A DNA stretch of 17,459 nt from Pseudomonadota bacterium (GTDB taxonomy: Bacteria > Cyanobacteriota > Vampirovibrionia > LMEP-6097): positions 1 through 17,459 of the forward strand of contig RFQS01000016.1 in the NCBI GenBank assembly GCA_009924885.1. The letters run 5' to 3'. Position 1 is the first letter of the stretch; each line of letters opens with the position of its first letter. Below are positions 1 to 4,891 of this stretch, piece by piece. The translations under genes and the position numbers were made by a program. Under the pieces are notes generated by a model. It worked only from the letters and a program-made list of their open reading frames with translations, was not told the origin of the DNA and did not search any database.

Positions 1-255
1 TTTACTAGTTCTTTCATTTAAAGACTTATAAGTTCCAGCTGCCCCGCGATCATAATTACCCCAGAAGCGATTCCCTTGTTTTAACCAAGCATCATTTCTG
101 CGTTTTTGATAAGACTTGTTTTGCATTTTTAAAAATGAATTAAACCAGAGAGCGAATTTTTCAAATTCTGGATTTCTTTCAAAGGATTTAACGCCTCTAT
201 CTCTGCTATCTTCTTCTAGCTGGTGATAAACTGGTCTTAATAATCCTAGTGACAT
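1..255 (-). CDS. Unrecognised protein, 3' end outside window
   Basis: Open reading frame on the minus strand that runs off the left edge; 85 codons are visible. The ATG at 253-255 is preceded by a good ribosome binding site (AGGGAGAT, 261-268). The visible protein is polar, with many Arg, Lys, Glu and Asn residues and aromatic patches (ALWFNSFLKMQ near residue 44, NRFWGNYDRG near residue 66). It has no signal peptide and no membrane segment. I do not recognise a family. It is divergent from the membrane protein/etfB/ftsY operon, with about 80 bp between the two starts. The ribosome binding site and uninterrupted frame make it likely to be real; the function is unknown. Confidence 0.6.
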   Translation of the reverse strand, partial: MSLGLLRPVYHQLEEDSRDRGVKSFERNPEFEKFALWFNSFLKMQNKSYQKRRNDAWLKQGNRFWGNYDRGAAGTYKSLNERTSK

Positions 256-287
256 CTTGAATCTCCCTAATTCATAGCATTTTAGCT

Positions 288-318
288 TTGACTATATAAA
301 GTAATAGCCTGCTATAAT
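288..318 (+). promoter_or_regulatory. Promoter of the membrane protein-etfB-ftsY operon
   Basis: TTGACT at 288-293 and TATAAT at 313-318 are separated by 19 bp. That is slightly long, but the -10 is extended (TGC directly before TATAAT, 310-312), which relaxes the -35 requirement. The predicted transcript would start near 325, just ahead of the ribosome binding site AGGAAG and the ATG at 336. The short gaps downstream (22 and 17 bp) suggest it drives all three genes. Confidence 0.7.
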
Positions 319-335
319 TTGATAGGAAGTATTCC

Positions 336-485
336 ATGACTGACACAGATTACTTAATTTACGGTTCTGTAGTCACTTTTATAGTGTTAATACTGAATTT
401 TTTGGCCTTCTTTTTACTACCGCTGGTGTTAAGACAAGTTCTGCAATACAAATTATTTGATAATAAAAATTTAGAAAAAGCTTAA
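336..485 (+). CDS. Small single-pass membrane protein
   Basis: A 49-residue ORF preceded by AGGAAG six bases upstream of the ATG and by a strong extended -10 promoter. Residues about 9-32 form one hydrophobic segment rich in Val, Leu, Ile and Phe, including FLAFFLLPLVL, followed by a basic and polar tail (RQVLQYKLFDNKNLEKA). This predicts one transmembrane helix with the positive tail in the cytoplasm. I do not recognise the family. It is the first gene of the operon with etfB and ftsY. The promoter, ribosome binding site and composition support a real gene; no function can be assigned. Confidence 0.6.
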   Translation: MTDTDYLIYGSVVTFIVLILNFLAFFLLPLVLRQVLQYKLFDNKNLEKA

Positions 486-507
486 TCTTGGGTATATCCT
501 AAATAAT

Positions 508-1251
508 ATGAAGATAGCTGTAATCGTTAGCCAAGTACCAGATACTACAACTAAAATAGAGATCGGGGCAGACGGGAAATCTATCAGTGAAGTAGGTATA
601 GAATGGATTTTAAATCCTTATGCTGAATTCGCTGTAGAAAAGGCTTTAAAACTTAAAGAAGCTAATGACGCTGTCTCAGAGATTATATTAGTAGCCTTAG
701 GTCCAGACAGAACCGTCTCTGCAATTCGTTCAGGATTAGCGATGGGAGCAGATCAGGGAGTTTTACTTAAATCAGATAAATTAAATGCTAAACCTTTAGC
801 CGAAAAAATAAAAGAACTAGGTGTAGATTTAATTCTCACTGGTAAAAAAAATATAGACATAGAAGCAGTGTGGCTAGAAGCTGGTGTGGCAGCACATTTG
901 GATATACCCATGCTGGCTAATGTAAATAAAATTGAATGGGAAAATGGTAAATTAGTCGCGGAAAGAGAAGTACCTAGTGGTGTAGAGAAATTTGAATTAA
1001 GCCTGCCAGCCTTGATAACCTGTGATAAAGGTAAAGATGAACCAAGATATGCTTCAGTAATGGGTTTAATGAAAGCGAAGAAAAAACCTTTAGAAGAAAT
1101 CGATGTGAGCATAGAAAGTGCTACTGGATTAAATCCTGTAGAAGCTAAGCTGCCAGCTGCACGTACTGGTGTGAAAATTTTTGAAGGCCCTGCTCAAGAG
1201 ACGGCTAAACAGCTTTTAGAAGCTCTGAAAAATGAAGCTAAGGTGCTTTAA
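508..1251 (+). CDS. etfB: Electron transfer flavoprotein, beta subunit
   Basis: EtfB pairs with EtfA to form the soluble FAD/AMP heterodimer that passes electrons from acyl-CoA and related dehydrogenases to the quinone pool. The 247 residues are the normal family length. Family marks are QVPDT (9-13), NPYAEFAVEKAL (36-47) and the near C-terminal signature RYASVMGLMKAKKKP (180-194). One oddity is the loop GKKNIDIEAV (112-121), where the family usually has a D-x-N-Q-T-G type AMP/FAD phosphate-binding segment; the usual polar residues are replaced. No etfA follows; the next gene is ftsY. The start is the first ATG and has only a weak ribosome binding site. The family call is secure, but whether cofactor binding is normal is uncertain. 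Confidence 0.9.
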   Translation: MKIAVIVSQVPDTTTKIEIGADGKSISEVGIEWILNPYAEFAVEKALKLKEANDAVSEIILVALGPDRTVSAIRSGLAMGADQGVLLKSDKLNAKPLAEKIKELGVDLILTGKKNIDIEAVWLEAGVAAHLDIPMLANVNKIEWENGKLVAEREVPSGVEKFELSLPALITCDKGKDEPRYASVMGLMKAKKKPLEEIDVSIESATGLNPVEAKLPAARTGVKIFEGPAQETAKQLLEALKNEAKVL

Positions 1252-1268
1252 TTGATATTATCTAATAT

Positions 1269-2312
1269 ATGTCCTTCTTTAAAAAGATTTTAAGTAAGAT
1301 ACCTTTTCTAAAAGGCAATGAGAAAACTGAAAGCAAGGAACAAGTCAATTTAGTTGAAAGCGGAATCTTAGCTAACATATCGGAAACCGATTCAATACCA
1401 AGTAATTCTTTAAATGCAGTACTAGAAAGAATTTTAATCAAAAAAGAAGAGCTAGATGATCTAGAAGAAGAATTAATTCGCTCTGATTTAGGCGTAGATT
1501 TAGCTATGGATTTCACCGAGCTTTTACGTAAAGAGCTTAAAGCCCAGAAAGAAATTTATAAAGATGACTTACAAGACAAGCTCAAAGAATTTCTGCTAGG
1601 AGCTTTTACGGAAGTTAAAATCCATAGAAATAGAGCACAGCTAAGCCCAGTTAGCGAAAAATTAGACCCCTTTAAATTTAGCTGTCCTGAAAATGTACTT
1701 ACTGTAGTTATGATACTTGGCATTAATGGTGTCGGAAAAACTACTAGCATAGCGAAACTCGCCTATAAATATAGAAACTCAGAAAATAAAAAAGTATTAA
1801 TCGCAGCTGGAGACACTTTCAGGGCAGCGGCAGAAGACCAACTGCGTACTTGGGCAGAAAGAACAGGTGCTGATCTAATCGAGATGCCGCATGGCTCTAA
1901 ATCTAGTGCGGTCGTCTATAAAGCGATAGAGAAGGCTAAGAATGAAAATTATGATCTTGTACTTATAGATACCGCTGGTAGATTACATAACAAGAAAAAT
2001 TTAATGGAAGAATTATCTAAAATTCAAGAAGTAGTGAAAAAAAATCTAGATGGTCAAGCTTACCATTTGGAGACCATGCTGGTTTTAGATGCTTCTATGG
2101 GGCAGAATTCTCTGATACAAGCTCAAACTTTTAATGAGCTTTGTGAAGTGAACTCTATCATTCTGACTAAATTCGATGGCTCTTCTAAGGCTGGGACTGT
2201 TTTTTCTATCGCCCATAAACTTAAAATACCTGTTAAGTTCTTAGGTGTGGGGGAAAAGATGGAAGATCTAGAAGAGTTTAGCCCAGAGGCTTTTACTAAG
2301 AAGTATTTTTAG
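1269..2312 (+). CDS. ftsY: Signal recognition particle receptor FtsY
   Basis: SRP-family GTPase that docks ribosome-SRP complexes at the inner membrane for co-translational insertion. It is 347 residues long: a short N-terminal region with a basic amphipathic start (MSFFKKILSKIPFLK) likely to touch the membrane, an N-domain helical bundle (about 45-120) and the G domain. The GTPase motifs are all intact: P-loop GINGVGKTTS (151-160), the SRP insertion-box region DTFRAAAEDQL (182-192), DTAGR (234-238), TKFDG (300-304) and the closing GVGEKMEDLEEF (from 326). The acidic A domain is much shorter than in E. coli. It lies 17 bp after etfB, with no obvious ribosome binding site, so translation may be coupled. 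Confidence 0.96.
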   Translation: MSFFKKILSKIPFLKGNEKTESKEQVNLVESGILANISETDSIPSNSLNAVLERILIKKEELDDLEEELIRSDLGVDLAMDFTELLRKELKAQKEIYKDDLQDKLKEFLLGAFTEVKIHRNRAQLSPVSEKLDPFKFSCPENVLTVVMILGINGVGKTTSIAKLAYKYRNSENKKVLIAAGDTFRAAAEDQLRTWAERTGADLIEMPHGSKSSAVVYKAIEKAKNENYDLVLIDTAGRLHNKKNLMEELSKIQEVVKKNLDGQAYHLETMLVLDASMGQNSLIQAQTFNELCEVNSIILTKFDGSSKAGTVFSIAHKLKIPVKFLGVGEKMEDLEEFSPEAFTKKYF

Positions 2313-2346
2313 AATTCTTAAACGACGAGAAGCAGTTAATAAGACC

Positions 2347-2364
2347 TATACCCAACAGGGTATA
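2347..2364. promoter_or_regulatory. HipB-type operator O1
   Basis: Perfect inverted repeat TATACCC-AACA-GGGTATA. It is the first of four related sites whose centres lie 41, 40 and 41 bp apart, ending at the hipB start. The form TATACC-N6-GGTATA resembles the TATCC-N8-GGATA operators that E. coli HipB binds, so autoregulation by the HipB encoded just downstream is likely. Confidence 0.75.
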
Positions 2365-2387
2365 AAGTAGGCTAAAGTAGTGATATT

Positions 2388-2405
2388 TATACCCTATCAG
2401 GTGTA
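2388..2405. promoter_or_regulatory. HipB-type operator O2 within a long inverted repeat
   Basis: TATACCC-TATC-AGGTGTA, the most degenerate right half of the four sites. It is nested in a larger inverted repeat: AGTGATATTTATACC (2379-2393) against GGTGTAAATATCACT (2400-2414), 14 of 15 positions complementary around a 6-nt loop. There is no run of T after it, so an intrinsic terminator for ftsY is unlikely. Confidence 0.65.
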
Positions 2406-2427
2406 AATATCACTTAAGTGAAGGGAT

Positions 2428-2445
2428 TATACCCAATGTGGTATA
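2428..2445. promoter_or_regulatory. HipB-type operator O3 overlapping the hipB promoter
   Basis: TATACCC-AATG-TGGTATA. The arms extend to ATTATACC/GGTATAAT (2426-2447). A TATAAT at 2442-2447 and an extended -10-like TGC-TATAAA at 2450-2458 lie in or next to it, so HipB bound here would block RNA polymerase. Confidence 0.75.
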
Positions 2446-2449
2446 ATTT

Positions 2450-2458
2450 TGCTATAAA
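2450..2458 (+). promoter_or_regulatory. Candidate extended -10 promoter for hipBST
   Basis: TGC followed by TATAAA, the same extended -10 arrangement seen upstream of the etfB operon. There is no convincing -35. A second candidate -10, TATAAT, lies at 2442-2447. Both sit between operators O3 and O4, as expected for an autorepressed toxin-antitoxin promoter. Confidence 0.45.
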
Positions 2459-2468
2459 ACACTTAAAT

Positions 2469-2486
2469 TAGACCCGGAAAGGTATA
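2469..2486. promoter_or_regulatory. HipB-type operator O4 overlapping the hipB ribosome binding site
   Basis: TAGACCC-GGAA-AGGTATA, with an imperfect left half. It overlaps the ribosome binding site GGAAAGG (2476-2482) and ends two bases before the hipB ATG. It lies one 41-bp step after O3. Confidence 0.6.
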
Positions 2487-2488
2487 AA

Positions 2489-2695
2489 ATGCTGTTATCT
2501 ATTTTCATAAAACAAAAAAGAAAAATCGCTAAACTCACGCAAATAGAACTCGCGGAGAAAGCTGGAGTGGGCTTAAGATTTCTTAGAGATTTAGAGCAAG
2601 GTAAAGAAACTTTAAGGTTAGATAAGGTAAATCAGGTACTGAGTTTATTTGGTTATGAAATGGGACCAGTTAGGTCTCAGCTAGGTGATAGTTAA
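2489..2695 (+). CDS. hipB: HipB-like antitoxin and repressor (Xre HTH)
   Basis: A 68-residue DNA-binding protein. The Xre helix-turn-helix fills almost the whole chain: LTQIELAEKAGVGLRFLRDL (about 16-35), then EQGKETLRLDKVNQVLSLFGYEMGPV, a close match to the HipB signature. In HipBST modules HipB is the DNA-binding repressor and HipS carries the neutralising activity. It has a good ribosome binding site (GGAAAGG, six bases before the ATG) and four operators directly upstream. Its stop codon (2693-2695) lies just before the hipS ATG at 2697, so the genes are translationally coupled. Confidence 0.9.
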   Translation: MLLSIFIKQKRKIAKLTQIELAEKAGVGLRFLRDLEQGKETLRLDKVNQVLSLFGYEMGPVRSQLGDS

Positions 2696-2696
2696 A

Positions 2697-2897
2697 ATGA
2701 GAAAAGCTGAGGTCTTAATGCACGACAGCTCTGTGTTATTTCCTTTTTTTGATGGGTTGATACCTGAAGGTTGGCTTTTAAATATAGCTGAAAGAAACTG
2801 GAAACTTAATCCTAGAGATCGCATGGGCTTGTTAATGGCTTGCTGCCTGGATTGTATTGGGGCGGTGAGTATTAATCCATTAATAGAAGAATCATGA
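2697..2897 (+). CDS. hipS: HipS-like HipA N-terminal subdomain protein, internally shortened
   Basis: HipS corresponds to the N-subdomain 1 of HipA and is the antitoxin in three-gene HipBST systems. The ATG at 2697 gives 66 residues; a GTG at 2685 overlapping hipB would give 70. The protein opens with MRKAEVLMHD, the normal start of this family, but passes straight into SSVLFPFFDGLIPEGWLL and RMGLLMACCLDCIGAVSI, which normally lie about 40 residues further on. The central beta-strand segment of the roughly 100-residue domain therefore appears to be missing in frame. The conserved GW and the C-terminal half are kept. It overlaps hipT by ATGA (2894-2897). It may be a decayed antitoxin or a minimal variant. 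Confidence 0.75.
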   Translation: MRKAEVLMHDSSVLFPFFDGLIPEGWLLNIAERNWKLNPRDRMGLLMACCLDCIGAVSINPLIEES

Positions 2898-3838
2898 GTA
2901 ATCGCTGCTTATACTGCTATTTAGCTTTAGCTGACGGTGAAATTGATTTTCATCCGAGCTGTAGTAAAAAAATATTTGGAACTGCTGTTCCGCCTCTAAT
3001 GCCTTATTCAGAAGAGAATCTAAATGAACTAGCTGAGCAAATTATCAAGTCACAGACCACTGTAACCGGGGTTCAGCCGAAACTATCTCTACATTTAGCC
3101 TCGGTGAAAAATCCAAATCAAGTAAAACGTTTTACTATAGTAGGAATGTGGGGAGATTATATTTTAAAACCAGCATCACCACACTATCCTGAATTAGCAG
3201 AGATAGAGGATTTGACTATGCACCTCGCTGAGATCGCTAAAATTAAAACAGTACCTCATAGCTTAATTCGCTTATCCTCAGGTAATCTTGCGTATATTAC
3301 TAAAAGAATTGATAGATGGAAAGGGGGGAAGCTCCATATGGAAGATATGTGTCAGCTCACTGAAAGGCTTACAGAAGATAAATACCAAGGTTCTTATGAG
3401 CAGATCGCTAAAGCAATTTTAAAATATTCTGTAAATCCAGGACTTGATTTAGTTAACTTCGCGGAATTGATTTTATTTTCATTTATAACTGGAAACGCTG
3501 ATATGCACCTGAAAAATTTCTCTTTAATTTACCAAAGAGATACGGGGCCTGTGTTTTCATCAGCTTATGATTTACTATCTACAGTCTTAGTAAATCCTAA
3601 TGATGACGAAGACTTAGCTTTAACTCTTAGTGGCAAAAAGAAAAAAATTAATCGTGATGATTTTAATAAAGCTTTTAATACCATGGGCTTAGAAGAAAAA
3701 CAGCAGAAAAATATTTTTAAGAAAATGGAGAAAGCTCTACCTAAATGGTGTGAATTTATAGAGCTGAGTTTTTTAAGTAGGGAGATAAAAGGTGCTTATG
3801 TAAAGCTGTTGGAGGAGAGGTTTGGGCGTTTGGGGTGA
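2894..3838 (+). CDS. hipT: HipT-like serine/threonine kinase toxin
   Basis: HipA-family kinase of 314 residues without the N-terminal subdomain, which is encoded separately as hipS. HipA/HipT toxins phosphorylate aminoacyl-tRNA synthetases (HipA: GltX; E. coli HipT: TrpS) and arrest translation. Visible parts: an N-terminal C5-x2-C8...H20-x2-C23 cluster that could bind zinc; the Gly-rich loop TVTGVQPKLSL (56-66); ATP-binding Lys92 in YILKPAS; GNADMHLKNFSL (200-211) with catalytic Asp203 and Asn208; and metal-binding Asp226 in SAYDLLST. The loop carries T56-V-T58 where E. coli HipT has the autophosphorylated S-I-S. The kinase core looks intact. It ends 10 bp before the convergent WYL gene with no terminator visible. 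Confidence 0.9.
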   Translation: MSNRCLYCYLALADGEIDFHPSCSKKIFGTAVPPLMPYSEENLNELAEQIIKSQTTVTGVQPKLSLHLASVKNPNQVKRFTIVGMWGDYILKPASPHYPELAEIEDLTMHLAEIAKIKTVPHSLIRLSSGNLAYITKRIDRWKGGKLHMEDMCQLTERLTEDKYQGSYEQIAKAILKYSVNPGLDLVNFAELILFSFITGNADMHLKNFSLIYQRDTGPVFSSAYDLLSTVLVNPNDDEDLALTLSGKKKKINRDDFNKAFNTMGLEEKQQKNIFKKMEKALPKWCEFIELSFLSREIKGAYVKLLEERFGRLG

Positions 3839-3848
3839 GGTATATTCT

Positions 3849-4784
3849 TTAACGAAGACTGGATTGAAGTATAGAATTAAACTTCTCCGCAAGCTCTTTA
3901 TTACCAATGATTTGCACATGTGGTAATAGAGCTAAAAAATCTTTAATAATTCTGAATGGTGGTTTATTAATAGAGCCTTCATAAAGATCAAATTCCTTCC
4001 TAGACTCAATCTTCTCTAATTTATACATGTCAGCTTCAAAAAATTTAGTAAGTGGTGGAAATACCTTTAATTTTATTTTTACCGCTTTATGACATTTATC
4101 TGAGAATGGGTCTTTATCTTTAGGGTAGATTGTAATATATTTAAATTTCTCTAATTCTATAAGTCTATCTAGGCGATATTCACGCCAATCATAAGTGTAA
4201 GCATCTTTAGCTGGACGCTTGATAGAAAGATATATAAATTTATCCTGTATAAAAATTTCCTGAGGATAGCCTCTTACAGTACGGATTCTAGAATCAGATG
4301 GCTGTTTTATTTTAAATTCTATAGCACAGTTCTTGCTAATAGCTTTTTCAATAAGCTCTAAGCTAGAACTATTTAGTTTAGTGATTTTTTTTAGACCATC
4401 TATCCTTAAAGCTTTTAGAGATAGATTTAATGTCGTAGATAATTTCGTGATGCTTCTCTCTAAATTTTTATCCTCGACCAAACCATTATCTAAGCCGAAT
4501 TTAATAAGTTTAATAATGCTAGCTATATTCTTAGAATCACACTCTAAATCAAGCCTAGTATTTTTTAAAATATATTCAGGCTCAGAAGCTTTATTTCTTT
4601 TAACTTCTATCTTAAAGCCTTTTTCACGTAGATCTCTAAGATCTCTATTTCTAGTCGCTGATGAAATTAAAGAATTTAAAGATAATTTTTCTGTAACTAA
4701 TTCATCTAAAATTTTTACTGTCTTAGGACCTTCTGTAAGAGCTTCTATAATAGCCTTTTGGCGAATTTCTTTATTAATAGACAT
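3849..4784 (-). CDS. WYL-domain transcriptional regulator of the CRISPR locus
   Basis: A 311-residue protein with an N-terminal winged HTH (about 5-75, including SATRNRDLRDLREKGFKIEV) and a WYL domain (about 145-220). The WYL core is recognisable as FIYLSIKRP (183-191) followed by REYRLDRLIELEKF (201-214); a C-terminal WCX-like extension follows. WYL proteins bind nucleic-acid-type ligands and often sit beside CRISPR-Cas and other defence genes as repressors or activators. It is divergent from cas10 with 107 bp between the two starts, a region full of inverted repeats. The ATG at 4782-4784 has only a weak ribosome binding site. The family call is firm; direct control of the csm genes is inferred from position and from the shared operator. 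Confidence 0.85.
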   Translation of the reverse strand: MSINKEIRQKAIIEALTEGPKTVKILDELVTEKLSLNSLISSATRNRDLRDLREKGFKIEVKRNKASEPEYILKNTRLDLECDSKNIASIIKLIKFGLDNGLVEDKNLERSITKLSTTLNLSLKALRIDGLKKITKLNSSSLELIEKAISKNCAIEFKIKQPSDSRIRTVRGYPQEIFIQDKFIYLSIKRPAKDAYTYDWREYRLDRLIELEKFKYITIYPKDKDPFSDKCHKAVKIKLKVFPPLTKFFEADMYKLEKIESRKEFDLYEGSINKPPFRIIKDFLALLPHVQIIGNKELAEKFNSILQSSLR

Positions 4785-4800
4785 AAATTATCACTCATTC

Positions 4801-4818
4801 TATCAATAAATGATATAG
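4801..4818. promoter_or_regulatory. Shared palindromic operator, copy 1
   Basis: TATCA-ATAAA-TGATATAG. The 18 bp match 17172-17189 at 17 of 18 positions. It lies 17 bp upstream of the WYL start and about 74 bp upstream of cas10. Likely a site for the WYL protein or another common regulator. Confidence 0.6.
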
Positions 4819-4867
4819 ATAGTTTTATCTAAAAGTGTACAATATCTAAAAAGTTAGATAGTTTTAT
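4816..4867. promoter_or_regulatory. Paired repeats in the WYL-cas10 intergenic region
   Basis: A 13-bp direct repeat TAGATAGTTTTAT occurs at 4816-4828 and 4855-4867 (offset 39 bp). Each copy is part of an inverted repeat with a 4-nt spacer: TAGATA-GTTT-TATCTA (4816-4831) and TATCTAA-AAAG-TTAGATA (4843-4860). A further TTAGATA lies at 4874-4880. The layout suggests cooperative binding sites for a dimeric regulator over the cas10 promoter. Confidence 0.55.
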
Positions 4868-4870
4868 ACT
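4865..4870 (+). promoter_or_regulatory. Possible -10 element of the csm operon
   Basis: TATACT, 22 bp before the cas10 ATG, leaving a short leader with the ribosome binding site AGAAGAGA (4881-4888). No good -35 lies 16-18 bp upstream, which would fit a promoter needing an activator, but the call is weak. Confidence 0.35.
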
Positions 4871-4891
4871 AGCTTAGATAAGAAGAGATTA

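Noticed and set aside
2379..2414. Long hairpin as the ftsY transcription terminator
   Set aside because: The stem is AT-rich and no T run follows on the plus strand; it coincides with operator O2.
2340..2490. The 41-bp periodic repeats upstream of hipB as a mini CRISPR array
   Set aside because: Only the short inverted-repeat cores recur and the intervening sequence has no repeat body; symmetry, position over the promoter and the downstream hipB make them operators.
4333..4809. 158-codon ORF on the plus strand opposite the WYL gene
   Set aside because: Lies almost wholly antisense to a well supported WYL regulator and has a Ser/Leu/Phe-rich composition typical of an antisense shadow.
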